Below, in pieces: positions 15,649-24,515 of a stretch of 64,000 bases of DNA. The translations under genes and the position numbers were made by a program. The stretch is from Blautia massiliensis (ex Durand et al. 2017) (GTDB lineage Bacteria > Bacillota > Clostridia > Lachnospirales > Lachnospiraceae): positions 2,174,096 through 2,238,095 of the forward strand of contig NZ_LN913006.1 of assembly GCF_001487165.1 (NCBI RefSeq), read 5' to 3'. The notes under the pieces were generated by a model. That model did no database searches, was not told the origin of the DNA, and saw only the letters and a program-made list of their open reading frames with translations. Every line of letters begins with the position of its first letter. The stretch's first letter is position 1.

Positions 15649-17974
15649 ACTTGTCCCTATATCAACCAAAATCCACCGCAAGCAAAGTAGAATGACCCGT
15701 ATTTGTATTACTCTTGCGGTTATTTTGGTTGCTGTCATGTTTGGTCTTGCCGATATGTATTTACAGGGTGTTACGCAACACGAAATAGAGAAAAGCGGAA
15801 ACTGGCATTATGCGTTTCATGCTATTAATTCGCAGACAGCTTCCTTTATTTCAGCTCGTCCAGAGGTAAAAATTTCCGGGTGGCATAATACAGTTTCTTC
15901 CGAAGCAGGATATTTTATTAAAGAACAGCCTATTACTATCAGCGCGCAAGATAAAGGGGTTTTTGAAGATATATTTCTGAACGGGATTGCAGAGGGAAAA
16001 TATCCAGACGCGCCAAACGAGATTGCAATATCTTCTTCACTTAAAGATACTGCCTCTGTTTTGTTGAATGATACAGTTGAATTGTATAATCTGAACGGAA
16101 GTGTGGCAGATTATCAGATAGTTGGCTTTTTAGACGATACAAAAACTTCACACTTGATTGCTGAGAATTTGCCGATTGTAGTAATGACACCAGAGGGCTT
16201 AGGAACGCTTGCTGTTTCTAACGCGAATGAAAGTTATGTCGCCCAGTTTTCACATTTATGTAATATACCGGACGCAATCAATGATATAAAAGCAGCCAAT
16301 CATCTGACTGATGAACAGATAACCGGAAATACACCTCTTTTGAGCATACAAGGGCAAATAGAGGGGAAATCAGGTGTAAATCAGATTTATCAAGTAGCCT
16401 TTATTCTTTCCCTTATTGTCATGCTGACTTGCATTTTGATGATTTCAAGCAGTCTAAACAGCAATGTCGCAGAGAGAACAGAATTTTTTGGTATGCTCCG
16501 GTGTCTGGGGGCAACCAAAAGACAAATAATGCGATTTGTATGTTTAGAGGGGCTGTATTGGTGTAAAACGGCTATTCCCATTGGAATTATATTCTCCATT
16601 GTGATTGTTTGGATTTTGTCTGCCGCCATGCGGGTAATAAGTCCAGAATGGTTTTCTTCAATGCCGATTTGGGGTATTAGTTGGATAAGTATAGTTGCAA
16701 GTATTTTGTTAGGATTGCTGACCGTTTTACTGGCTGCTCGTTCTCCGGCAAGAAGAGCCGCAAAAGTTTCTCCGCTTACCGCTGTATCAGGAAATGCTGG
16801 ACAAATAGCTACATTTCACAAAGCAGCTAACACAAAGACATTTAAAATTGAAACCGCATTGGGTATTCATCACGCAAAAGCAAAGAAAAGAAATTACATT
16901 TTAATGACAGGGGCATTTGCTATCTGTATTACATTGTTTCTCACGTTCAGTACACTTGTTGATTTTATGCAAAATGCTTTTGTGCCCCCGGTTTATACGC
17001 CGGAATTATCCATAGCAAGTGAAACTAATACTTGTTCGATTGAGAGCGAAATGTTAGCACAGATTAAGAAAAATGATGATGTCAAGCGGGCATACGGGCG
17101 TATGTTTGCTTATGATGTTCCATCAGAAAATAGTGGAAAAAGCTACAATGCAAATCTTATTTCCTATGAGGAAAATCAATTTCAATGGGCGGCGGACTCT
17201 TTGGTAGCAGGTTCCATAGAAACAGTTATGCAGCAAGAAAATCAAGTGCTATTCGTACAGACGGGAAATGTTAATGTACAAGTTGGCGACAAGATAACTT
17301 TATCTATCAATAATACGAAAAAAACTGTTACGGTTGCAGGAATTTTGTCTGATAGCCCCTTAGCCCGTGTAAAGGGTACGGAAACCTTTTTCTGTTCGGA
17401 AGCAACCTTTAGCGCACTGACCGGAGAAACTGGCTATACTATTATCGACATTCAATTTGAGAACAACGCTTCCAGTGAAGATGTAAACGCAATTAAAAAC
17501 ATATTTACTAATGGTGGCGTAATATTTTCAGACAGCCTTTCTCAAGTGCAGCAGCAAAGAAATCTGTATTATACTTTTGCAGTTCTTGTTTACGGCTTCC
17601 TATCTATTATCGTTGCGATTACCATTTTCCATATTATGAATACAATCAATCTGGGAGTTGCCGCAAAAATGAAAGAATACGGAAGTATGCGAGCGATTGG
17701 AATGAGCAATCGCCAACTTATAAAAATGATAATCGCAGAAGCAGGAACCTACGCAATAAGCGGAGTGATTTGGGGTTGTATCATTGGACTTCCTATGCAC
17801 TGGGTTATCTATGTAAGTCTTATAACAAATATTTGGGGAACAGCATGGAGTGTTCCGTTTATTCCCCTTATACTCATAATCGCTATTGTACTGTTGACTT
17901 CTCTTTTGGCAGTTAAAGGACCTGCAAAACGGTTACAGCGAATGTCTATCGTCGAAAATATTAGTGCACAATAA
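15632..17974 (+). CDS. FtsX-domain ABC transporter permease with two large outside domains
   Basis: A 780-residue permease built as a repeat of one membrane segment, an outside domain and three membrane segments. Segments fall near 22-42, 255-275, 310-332 and 347-370, then 425-445, 645-670, 700-722 and 740-765. The outside parts span roughly 45-250 and 446-640. This 1+3+1+3 layout is that of duplicated FtsX/MacB-like permeases and differs from the 10-segment BceB type. With the ATPase and two-component system it likely forms a sensing and resistance unit for a cell-envelope antibiotic; the substrate is unknown. Confidence 0.9.
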   Translation: MKHYLKLVPISTKIHRKQSRMTRICITLAVILVAVMFGLADMYLQGVTQHEIEKSGNWHYAFHAINSQTASFISARPEVKISGWHNTVSSEAGYFIKEQPITISAQDKGVFEDIFLNGIAEGKYPDAPNEIAISSSLKDTASVLLNDTVELYNLNGSVADYQIVGFLDDTKTSHLIAENLPIVVMTPEGLGTLAVSNANESYVAQFSHLCNIPDAINDIKAANHLTDEQITGNTPLLSIQGQIEGKSGVNQIYQVAFILSLIVMLTCILMISSSLNSNVAERTEFFGMLRCLGATKRQIMRFVCLEGLYWCKTAIPIGIIFSIVIVWILSAAMRVISPEWFSSMPIWGISWISIVASILLGLLTVLLAARSPARRAAKVSPLTAVSGNAGQIATFHKAANTKTFKIETALGIHHAKAKKRNYILMTGAFAICITLFLTFSTLVDFMQNAFVPPVYTPELSIASETNTCSIESEMLAQIKKNDDVKRAYGRMFAYDVPSENSGKSYNANLISYEENQFQWAADSLVAGSIETVMQQENQVLFVQTGNVNVQVGDKITLSINNTKKTVTVAGILSDSPLARVKGTETFFCSEATFSALTGETGYTIIDIQFENNASSEDVNAIKNIFTNGGVIFSDSLSQVQQQRNLYYTFAVLVYGFLSIIVAITIFHIMNTINLGVAAKMKEYGSMRAIGMSNRQLIKMIIAEAGTYAISGVIWGCIIGLPMHWVIYVSLITNIWGTAWSVPFIPLILIIAIVLLTSLLAVKGPAKRLQRMSIVENISAQ

Positions 17975-17981
17975 TCTTTTG

Positions 17982-18015
17982 AGAGGGGGAATTTCAAAAG
18001 TGCCCCCTCTTTTTC
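17982..18015 (+). terminator. Terminator of the ABC operon
   Basis: AGAGGGGG (17982-17989) pairs perfectly with CCCCCTCT (18003-18010) and is followed by a T-run. It starts 8 bases after the permease stop codon. Confidence 0.85.
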
Positions 18016-18018
18016 TAT

Positions 18019-18055
18019 CTTACAAATCCGTAAGCTAAAATTCATCTTAAAGTAA
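18019..18055. promoter_or_regulatory. Inverted-repeat operator candidate, copy 2
   Basis: CTTACAAATCCGTAAG (18019-18034) repeats the half-site layout of 14876-14891. Likeness continues over about 40 bases, including AAATTCA and a later GTAAG. It lies just after the operon terminator and ahead of a stretch without large ORFs, so any transcript it controls would be short or would be the Orf7/Orf8 unit. Confidence 0.45.
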
Positions 18056-18107
18056 GTTGATATTGATAAAATAAATCAAAACATAATATTTGTTTGTTAT
18101 CTGCCGG

Positions 18108-18135
18108 ACGACGGCAAAAGAAAAAAAGCCGTCGT
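18108..18135. repeat. 8-bp perfect hairpin
   Basis: ACGACGGC (18108-18115) pairs with GCCGTCGT (18128-18135) around an A-rich loop. There is no following T-run. It lies in the gap between the ABC operon and Orf7. Confidence 0.45.
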
Positions 18136-18162
18136 AACGCAGACAGATTTTCACGTGCTTTT

Positions 18163-18202
18163 GAAGCGGTGGCTTTGATTTTTAGAGCCGCCGCTTCTTT
18201 TT
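18163..18202 (+). terminator. Terminator-like hairpin in the gap before Orf7
   Basis: GAAGCGGTGGCT (18163-18174) pairs with AGCCGCCGCTTC (18186-18197), one wobble, followed by TTTTT. No ORF ends nearby, so it may close a short non-coding transcript beginning near operator copy 2. Confidence 0.6.
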
Positions 18203-18264
18203 GTCTATTACTGAACCAACAATGACGCAGAATATAAATAGCGGCATTTAGGAGGATTGCCGCT

Positions 18265-18324
18265 ATGGGGATTTCTTTGCTGCTATATAACGTACATAGG
18301 CTACATTCATTAAAAAAAGTATAG
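18265..18324 (+). CDS. Possible 19-residue peptide with its ribosome site in a hairpin loop
   Basis: ATG 18265 opens a short frame (MGISLLLYNVHRLHSLKKV) ending at TAG 18322-18324. AGGAGG lies 9 bases before it, inside the loop of a perfect 7-bp hairpin (AGCGGCA 18240-18246 / TGCCGCT 18258-18264) whose right arm ends at the start codon. A strong, structured ribosome site next to a tiny frame suggests a leader peptide or small regulator, but chance cannot be excluded. It is not recognised as a known family. Confidence 0.35.
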   Translation: MGISLLLYNVHRLHSLKKV

Positions 18325-18544
18325 CTCCTCCACTGTGGAAGTCCAACTTTGAATATGAACTGACAAGTCATATTTATTCTACTGTTATTTCTCATGCACT
18401 CATTTTTATTTTAAAATGGGTGTATTTTTTTATTCAAAAATGCAACTGTGCCCCCTGTCCTGTCGGGACTAAGAGCGAAAAGGGGGAAAGAAGCAGAAAT
18501 TCCTATCAACTCGCTCCCTTTCAAGGCTGGAAAGGGGGTGAGCA

Positions 18545-18967
18545 ATGATGAAGCCATCTGAATTTCAGACAACCATAGAGAACCAGTTTGATTATATCTG
18601 TAAAGTCGCTATGGACGATGAACGCAAAGACTATTTCAAAGCGTTGTCCAGACAGTGTAAACGGGAAACCCTGTTCTGTGATATGGACAATTACACCGTC
18701 AATCTGTTTTCTTCCGAAGACACCTATCCCTCCCATTTCCATACTTTTGAAATGGATGGATTTACTGTCCGCATTGAAAACAGCCTATTAGCAGAAGCAT
18801 TAGAAAATCTGGATGGAAAGAAACGTGACGTTATCCTGAGATATTATTTTCTTGGATTTGACGATACGGAAATTTCAAAAATTCTGGAAGTCAACCGTTC
18901 TACCATTCAGAGAAGAAGACACGCCGGACTGAAATTTATCAAAAAATTTATGGAGGACGAAGCATGA
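18545..18967 (+). CDS. Sigma-70 region 4-like regulator (Tn916 Orf7-like)
   Basis: A 140-residue protein whose C-terminal part (about 75-135) shows a sigma region 4 helix-turn-helix: LDGKKRDVILRYYFLGFDDTEISKILEVNRSTIQRRR is the core stretch in fragments. In Tn916, Orf7 activates transcription that leads into the excision and transfer genes. GGGGGTGAGCA precedes ATG 18545; ATG 18548 is equally possible. The end overlaps the Orf8-like start by 4 bases. Confidence 0.86.
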   Translation: MMKPSEFQTTIENQFDYICKVAMDDERKDYFKALSRQCKRETLFCDMDNYTVNLFSSEDTYPSHFHTFEMDGFTVRIENSLLAEALENLDGKKRDVILRYYFLGFDDTEISKILEVNRSTIQRRRHAGLKFIKKFMEDEA

Positions 18968-19203
18968 CAGCAAAGCACCCTATGATTCCGTTTCCTGTGA
19001 TTGTAAGGGCTGCGGACGGCGATATTGAAGCAGTCAACCAGATTGTACGCCATTACAGCGGTTTTATTGCCAGCCGTTCCATGCGTCCCATGAAAGACGA
19101 ATATGGGAATACCCACATGGTTGTAGATGAAACCCTACGCCGCCGGATGGAAGCACGTCTGATTGCAAAGATTTTATCTTTTGAAATCAGGGAACCAAAC
19201 TAA
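18964..19203 (+). CDS. Orf8-like helix-turn-helix conjugative-transposon protein
   Basis: A 79-residue protein with the helix-turn-helix pattern of Tn916 Orf8 (AADGDIEAVNQIVRHYSGFI at about 17-36) and a conserved tail around DETLRRRMEARL. It overlaps the Orf7-like gene (ATGA), so the pair is co-translated and probably acts together in turning on transfer. Exact biochemical role unknown. Confidence 0.84.
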   Translation: MTAKHPMIPFPVIVRAADGDIEAVNQIVRHYSGFIASRSMRPMKDEYGNTHMVVDETLRRRMEARLIAKILSFEIREPN

Positions 19204-19210
19204 AAATAAC

Positions 19211-19640
19211 GCTCTCCTGTGGAAGCATGGACAAGCCCATGCTTCCCAGACAGAGCTTGCCAGTCTATTAAAGTGCATTATCACCAGTGCACTTTAACAG
19301 GCTGACAAAGCCGGATTGTTCCTTGAAAAAGAAAGCGTCTAATCAACGCAGCATAAAGCAGCCGAATACGTTTCGATAGAAAGAGAGCCGTTGGGCTGGC
19401 ACGCCGTGACCCACCAAAGGAGGGATGAAACCGGATAGCGATTCCTGCCAGCGTTCCATAAGCAGCTTACCGCAAAAGCTGCCGCCATGACCTTTCTATC
19501 GTGATAATGATACTTCCGTACAGCCTTAGTCTGTGTGATGATGTAGCACCGCTGACAAAGGGTACGGCTGGATGAGAACCATGCAGGGGTGAGATTCCCA
19601 TGAGCTTTAGCGAAAGCTGTTCGGCTTGCTTATATACTAT
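19211..19640 (+). ncRNA. Possible structured RNA between Orf8 and the excisionase gene
   Basis: There is no ORF of note across about 430 bases, yet base pairing is rich. Local stems: GGAAGCATGG / CCATGCTTCC (19221-19230 / 19237-19246), TTAAAGTGCA / TGCACTTTAA (19268-19277 / 19288-19297) and AGCTTT / AAAGCT (19603-19608 / 19613-19618). A long-range perfect 10-bp stem CGATAGAAAG / CTTTCTATCG (19374-19383 / 19492-19501) encloses two further 7-bp stems (19395-19401 / 19446-19452 and 19462-19468 / 19476-19482), a multi-branch layout. CCGTAC / GTACGG pair at 19516 / 19562. Strand, ends and transcription are inferred; I do not recognise a known RNA family. Confidence 0.45.
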
Positions 19641-19720
19641 TTTGAATTATAATTTTTCATTCAAAATCAAATAACTATTTGCAGGAAATACAATCTTAAT
19701 ATTACTTTTGCCATAAAATC

Positions 19721-19729
19721 TGATATAAT
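19721..19729 (+). promoter_or_regulatory. Extended -10 promoter before the Xis-like gene
   Basis: TGATATAAT places TG one base before a perfect TATAAT (19724-19729), about 49 bases before ATG 19778. An imperfect inverted repeat (AGACAGATAT near 19732 with ATATCTGGTCT near 19752) lies between and may be an operator or RNA hairpin. Confidence 0.55.
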
Positions 19730-19777
19730 ATAGACAGATATTGAGGGTTCCATATCTGGTCTATGGAAAGGAGGAAC

Positions 19778-19972
19778 ATGATTACAGTAACAAAAAAAGA
19801 CTTAATAGAACTGGGTTATGGGACTTCATTCGCAACAGACATCATAAGAGAAGCAAAAAAACTTATGATTTCAAAAGGGCATACCTACTATCAGTCACGC
19901 AAACTGGACAGGGTTCCCAGAGAAGCTGTGGAAGAATTGCTAGGGATTACTTTTACTGATAAATCAAACTGA
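19778..19972 (+). CDS. DUF3173-family protein, excisionase-like
   Basis: A 64-residue basic protein (MITVTKKDLIELGYGTSFA, then DSRKL-like SRKLDRVPREAVEELLG) of the DUF3173 family found just before Tn916-type integrases. It probably acts as the recombination directionality factor, helping integrase excise the element. ATG 19778 is chosen because AAAGGAGG (19767-19774) stands three bases before; an in-frame start five codons upstream lies inside that ribosome site. The integrase starts 36 bases downstream. Confidence 0.82.
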   Translation: MITVTKKDLIELGYGTSFATDIIREAKKLMISKGHTYYQSRKLDRVPREAVEELLGITFTDKSN

Positions 19973-20008
19973 TTGTACTTCTTGCACATTTATGTAAGGA
20001 GTGAAATC

Positions 20009-21199
20009 ATGGCAAAAGACCCTATTAAGAAAGCAGAAAACGGAACTTATTATTTTAGAGCAAACTTAGGTTTTCATCCGATTACCGGAAAACAGATTCA
20101 GAAATACAAAAGCGGATTCAAGACAAAAAAGGAAGCTAGAGAAGCATATTCAAAGCTTATGCTGACATCCACAGAGGAATTAACGGAAAAGAAACAGCAG
20201 CTATCCTTTCAACAGTTCATTGAAGAAACTTACCTGCCTTGGTATAAAACACAGGTAAAGGAAAGTACCTATCTGAACCGCCGTTCTACCATTCAGAAGC
20301 ATTTTTCATACTTTTACAAAATGACGGTGGATGAGATAGAACCCATTAACGTCCAGAACTGGCAGCTTGAACTCGCAAAAGAATTTAGTCCAAACTATAT
20401 CCGTATTGTACAGGGTATGCTCTCCATTGCCTTTGACAGAGCAGTTGTTCTCGGTCTTGCAAAGAAAAATCCGTCACGAATGATAGGAAACATCAAGAGC
20501 AAGAAAACAAAAGTGGATTTTTGGACACTGGATGAATTTCAAAAGGTAATTTCCCTGCTCTACAAGGGCGATTATTACGAACATTACCTTTTCATCTCAT
20601 ACTGGCTCCTGTTTATGACCGGAATGAGAATCGGAGAAGCCGCAGCCCTGCAATGGTCGGACATCAACTTTGAAACCGGACTTTTAAGTATAACGAAAAC
20701 GCTGTACTATAAAACAATGGATGAATACAAATTTATGGAACCAAAGACACAAGCCAGTATTCGCACTATCTATATTGACACAGATACCATTAAAGAATTA
20801 AAAGCATGGCAGGAAGTACAGCAAAAGGTTTTAAAGGGCTGCGACCTTGTACTAAGCTATAATGGGATTCCCACCAGTAAGCACACCCTCCCACGGGCAT
20901 TAGAAAAGCTTGCTGGATTGGCAGGCGTACACCGTATCAAAATTCATGCACTCAGACATTCCCATGCTTCCCTGCTCATCAGTATGGGAGAAAATCCTTT
21001 ATTGATTAAAGAACGTCTGGGGCATGAAAAGATACAGACCACGTTAGGAACCTATGGACATTTATATCCCAACACCAACGTGGAAGTTGCCAAAAAATTA
21101 ACTGGCGTTCTCACTTATACTCCGGCAACAACCAGTGTTGCCGATTACACCAGCAATCAACATACAGCAATCTATCACAGAACAGTTGAAGAAAAATAA
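20009..21199 (+). CDS. int: Tyrosine site-specific integrase (Tn916 Int family)
   Basis: A 396-residue recombinase that inserts and excises the element. An N-terminal arm-binding domain (about 5-55, YYFRANLGFHPITGKQIQK) is followed by a SAM-like core-binding domain (about 68-165) and the catalytic domain. Catalytic residues are visible: Arg207 (GMRIGEAA), His313 and Arg316 (HALRHSHASLL), His339 (LGHEK) and Tyr349 (TYGHL). ATG 20009 has AAGGAG upstream. It reads toward the 3' end of guaA, with the stop 76 bases from the guaA stop codon. Confidence 0.95.
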   Translation: MAKDPIKKAENGTYYFRANLGFHPITGKQIQKYKSGFKTKKEAREAYSKLMLTSTEELTEKKQQLSFQQFIEETYLPWYKTQVKESTYLNRRSTIQKHFSYFYKMTVDEIEPINVQNWQLELAKEFSPNYIRIVQGMLSIAFDRAVVLGLAKKNPSRMIGNIKSKKTKVDFWTLDEFQKVISLLYKGDYYEHYLFISYWLLFMTGMRIGEAAALQWSDINFETGLLSITKTLYYKTMDEYKFMEPKTQASIRTIYIDTDTIKELKAWQEVQQKVLKGCDLVLSYNGIPTSKHTLPRALEKLAGLAGVHRIKIHALRHSHASLLISMGENPLLIKERLGHEKIQTTLGTYGHLYPNTNVEVAKKLTGVLTYTPATTSVADYTSNQHTAIYHRTVEEK

Positions 21200-21274
21200 T
21201 GCAATGAAAATGCAATCCTATAAAGGAAAAGCTGTAAAACCCTTGTAAACAAAGGCTTTACAGCTTAGCTCCAA
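21200..21274. other. Probable right attachment region with hairpin
   Basis: Between the convergent integrase and guaA stop codons lie two TGCAAT direct repeats (21200-21205, 21211-21216) and a perfect 10-bp inverted repeat AAGCTGTAAA / TTTACAGCTT (21229-21238 / 21257-21266). The hairpin may terminate both genes. The crossover site cannot be fixed without the left end; the guaA 3' end (from about 21275) is the likely target. Confidence 0.5.
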
Positions 21275-22852
21275 CTATTCAAACTCAATCGTTCCAGGCG
21301 GCTTACTTGTAAGATCATAGAATACGCGGTTTACACCCTTAACCTCATTAATAATGCGGTTCATCACCTTATTAAGTACTGCATAAGGAATCTCAGCAGA
21401 CTCCGCAGTCATGAAGTCAATAGTCTTAACGGCGCGGAGCGCCACTGCATAATCGTATGTTCTGAAGTCTCCCATTACACCTACGCTTCGCATATTTGTA
21501 AGGGCTGCAAAGTACTGGTTCGGCATCCAGGACGGATCTTCCCCGTGTTCTTTTTTGTAGTCGGCGGCTGCATTGTCGACTTCTTCACGGTAGATGTAGT
21601 CTGCATCCTGTACGATGCGTACTTTTTCCTCGGTGACTTCACCGATGATACGGATTCCAAGTCCCGGGCCCGGGAATGGCTGACGGAATACCAGTCTTTC
21701 CGGAATTCCAAGCTCAAGGCCAGCTTTACGGACCTCATCTTTGAACAGATCACGAAGCGGCTCAATGATTTCTTTGAAATCAACGAAATCCGGAAGACCT
21801 CCTACGTTGTGGTGGGATTTAATCACTGCGGATTCTCCGCCGAGACCGCTCTCTACAACGTCCGGATAAATGGTTCCCTGTGCAAGGAAATCTACAGCGC
21901 CGATCTTCTTGGCTTCTTCCTCGAAGATACGGATAAATTCCTCACCGATGATCTTACGCTTCGCTTCAGGCTCTGTAACACCGGCAAGCTTGTCGTAATA
22001 TCTCTGCTGTGCGTTCACGCGGATAAAGTTCAGGTCAAACTGACCATTCGATCCGAATACACCTTCAACCTCATCACCTTCATCCTTACGAAGAAGGCCA
22101 TGATCTACAAATACGCAGGTAAGCTGCTTGCCGATCGCTCTGGAAAGAAGTCCTGCTGCCACGGAGGAATCTACACCACCTGACAGGGCAAGGAGAACTT
22201 TTCCATCACCGACTTTCTCGCGGATCTCTTTGATCGTGTGTTCAACAAAGGCATCCATCTTCCAGTCTCCGGCACATTCGCAGACACCAAGTACGAAGTT
22301 GGACAGCATTGTCTTTCCTTCTACTGTGTGCAGTACTTCCGGATGGAACTGGATCGCATACAGTTTCTTCTCTTCATTCTGTGCAGTTGCTACCGGACAG
22401 TCTGCAGTATGTGCAGCGATCTCAAATCCCGGTGCAGTCTGGGAAATATAGTCTGTATGGCTCATCCAGCAGATTGTTTTGTCGGATACATTTTTGAAGA
22501 TCCTGGAATCTTTCTTATCGATGAGAAGCTCTGTCTTACCGTATTCGCTGACATCTGCCTTCTCAACTTTTCCGCCAAGGACATGCATCATAAGCTGTGC
22601 TCCATAGCAAAGTCCAAGTACCGGAATACCAAGCTCAAATAATTCCTTCTGGTAAGTCGGTGAATCTGCCTCATAGCAGCTGTTTGGTCCGCCGGTAAGG
22701 ATGATTCCCTTAGGATTCATCGCTTTAATCTTCTCAAGATCTGTCTTGTAAGAATAAATTTCGCAATATACATTGCATTCTCTGACACGTCTTGCAACCA
22801 GCTGATTGTACTGACCGCCAAAATCAATGACAATAACTAATTCTCTTTTCAA
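21275..22852 (-). CDS. guaA: GMP synthase (glutamine-hydrolysing)
   Basis: This 525-residue enzyme makes GMP from XMP, ATP and glutamine. The N-terminal class I glutamine amidotransferase carries Cys82 (LGLCYGAQ) and the His/Glu pair in QFHPEV. The ATP-pyrophosphatase P-loop ([10 protein letters not shown]) is at about 220-229, and the dimerisation domain ends in the typical PPGTIEFE. Full length, so the neighbouring element has not broken the reading frame; it may have replaced the last codons with an identical copy. ATG 22852 follows AGGAGG. Confidence 0.97.
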   Translation of the reverse strand: MKRELVIVIDFGGQYNQLVARRVRECNVYCEIYSYKTDLEKIKAMNPKGIILTGGPNSCYEADSPTYQKELFELGIPVLGLCYGAQLMMHVLGGKVEKADVSEYGKTELLIDKKDSRIFKNVSDKTICWMSHTDYISQTAPGFEIAAHTADCPVATAQNEEKKLYAIQFHPEVLHTVEGKTMLSNFVLGVCECAGDWKMDAFVEHTIKEIREKVGDGKVLLALSGGVDSSVAAGLLSRAIGKQLTCVFVDHGLLRKDEGDEVEGVFGSNGQFDLNFIRVNAQQRYYDKLAGVTEPEAKRKIIGEEFIRIFEEEAKKIGAVDFLAQGTIYPDVVESGLGGESAVIKSHHNVGGLPDFVDFKEIIEPLRDLFKDEVRKAGLELGIPERLVFRQPFPGPGLGIRIIGEVTEEKVRIVQDADYIYREEVDNAAADYKKEHGEDPSWMPNQYFAALTNMRSVGVMGDFRTYDYAVALRAVKTIDFMTAESAEIPYAVLNKVMNRIINEVKGVNRVFYDLTSKPPGTIEFE

Positions 22853-22952
22853 GGCTTTCCTCCTGTTATTTATAACATCTTTAGAATCTGTTACTCATTA
22901 TAAATGAGTACATGCACTTTTACAATGCTAATTTTATCTCCCGCCGGAATTT

Positions 22953-24515
22953 TTATTTTCCGGAAAAATTTTTCACTACTTTTTTTGCCTGCTCATCCCA
23001 GTAAGCGCAGTCATTTCTTCCAATTACCTCCGATGTAAACGGAGTACCGTCATTCTTCTTATAATGTCTGGTCGCCCGGAAAACATATTTCGCACCGACA
23101 TAAACGATCGGTACGTTGAAAAATACGATCAGAATATTTCCAAGATCAGAAAATGCCCAGAGATTTCCAAGCTCCAGTCCTGCGATATTACAGAGGATAC
23201 CAAATGCGGCAACAAAAAGACCGATACAGCGTACAAAATTAATACAGATCTTATCCTTGCGGATACGGTTGGCTGCGATTTCCGAAAAGCTGATCATTCC
23301 AAGCAGACAGGTAAATGCAAACAGGCAGAAACATAAGGTTACAAGAAATGTAACGATCCCGTTCATTGCAGTTCCCGGAGTCAGCACAGCAATGGACTCC
23401 GTATATTTTGGAAGTTTATCAAGAGCCTGCCAGCTTTCCGCATCTGCTCCCGTCCAGCAATGTGCCATAACTACCACAAATCCGGTAAGTGTGCAGATCA
23501 CAATGGTATCAAGAAAAACTCCCAGAGAAGCGATCACACCCTGCTCACATGGATGCTTTGCGTCAGCTGCTGCCGCTGACATGGTGATCGTTCCCTGACC
23601 AGCCTCATTGGACATCAGGCCTCGTTTTACGCCCTGTGCAAGAACTGTTCCAAAAACACCTCCAAAAAATGCATCCGGCTTAAAGGCTCCTGCAAACACG
23701 CTTCCGAAGAAATACGGAATACGGGTAAAATTCAATATGATAAGAAGTAACACTACTACCATATAGAGCACCGCCATCACCGGCACCATCATATCTGTCC
23801 ATTTGGATACTTTTTTGATTCCGCCAAATGCGATAGCTGCTGTGAGGATTACAATCAGCGTACCTACTATATAATAGAAGGCTGATCCGCTTGGGATGGT
23901 TTTTCCGGTTACGATCTCTGCCATGCGTCCTACTGATGAAACAACGTTAAAGCCCTGTGCCGGCAGACAGCAAAGCGCATACAGAATATACAATACCGAA
24001 AGAAAAACACCGATCCATACCTTATTTCCAAGAAGCTTTCTCCCATAAAAAGGAAGACCTCCTACAAACTCATCGTCCTTCTTCTCCTTGAAAATCTGAG
24101 CAAGGACACCCTCCATGTATGCAACTGCCATCCCGAAAAACGCAGATATCCACATCCAGAACAGGGCCCCCGGTCCACCCACTGCAATAGCACCTGTTAC
24201 GCCCAGGATATTTCCCGGTCCTACACGCATAGCTGAACTCAGGAAAAACGATGCAAGCGGCGAAATTCCTGTTTCCACAACACGTTTCTCCGTCATGGTC
24301 CTGATTCCTTTTTTAAAGTAAGTCACCTGCATAAAACCGATCCTGAAACTAAAAAAAATCCCGGACCCAAGAAGTAGTATGATCGCAAAGGATATATTTC
24401 CCAGAATCGGGATACTGCTGTACCAGTCAAAATTCGTGGGGAACTCCCACAGAAAATCAGACAGTGGACCGATAAAGCTGAACACTCCATTGATTGCCTC
24501 AAACACTTTCTCCAT
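22953..24515 (-). CDS. Sodium:alanine symporter, AGCS family
   Basis: A 520-residue transporter that brings in alanine or glycine with sodium. It has about ten membrane segments and the family signature around GPGNILGVTGAIAVGGPGA and NEAGQGT. ATG 24515 is chosen because GGGAGG stands 8 bases before it; earlier in-frame ATGs overlap or precede that site. It is transcribed alone, upstream of guaA with a 100-base gap. The exact amino acid is not certain. Confidence 0.92.
   Translation of the reverse strand: MEKVFEAINGVFSFIGPLSDFLWEFPTNFDWYSSIPILGNISFAIILLLGSGIFFSFRIGFMQVTYFKKGIRTMTEKRVVETGISPLASFFLSSAMRVGPGNILGVTGAIAVGGPGALFWMWISAFFGMAVAYMEGVLAQIFKEKKDDEFVGGLPFYGRKLLGNKVWIGVFLSVLYILYALCCLPAQGFNVVSSVGRMAEIVTGKTIPSGSAFYYIVGTLIVILTAAIAFGGIKKVSKWTDMMVPVMAVLYMVVVLLLIILNFTRIPYFFGSVFAGAFKPDAFFGGVFGTVLAQGVKRGLMSNEAGQGTITMSAAAADAKHPCEQGVIASLGVFLDTIVICTLTGFVVVMAHCWTGADAESWQALDKLPKYTESIAVLTPGTAMNGIVTFLVTLCFCLFAFTCLLGMISFSEIAANRIRKDKICINFVRCIGLFVAAFGILCNIAGLELGNLWAFSDLGNILIVFFNVPIVYVGAKYVFRATRHYKKNDGTPFTSEVIGRNDCAYWDEQAKKVVKNFSGK

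Larger units (their letters stand above)
1..21270 (+). mobile_element. Tn916-family integrative conjugative element, right part
   Basis: The gene order Orf22-like, FtsK, MobT, Orf19, ArdA, TcpE, VirB4-like, VirB6-like, NlpC/P60, TcpC, antisense XRE, sigma-like Orf7, Orf8, Xis-like and tyrosine integrase matches the Tn916 backbone. The element enters from the left window edge, so its left end is not seen. The right boundary lies between the integrase stop (21199) and the guaA stop codon (21275). Unlike Tn916 it has no tet(M). Cargo is a SieB-like gene, a second ardA, and a two-component system plus ABC transporter. Insertion at the guaA 3' end is inferred from adjacency; the attL copy would be outside the window. 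Confidence 0.93.

Noticed and set aside
19211-19640. Group II intron, T-box or known riboswitch
   Set aside because: No domain V-like end, no intron-encoded reverse transcriptase, no T-box sequence, and the downstream gene is an Xis-like protein.
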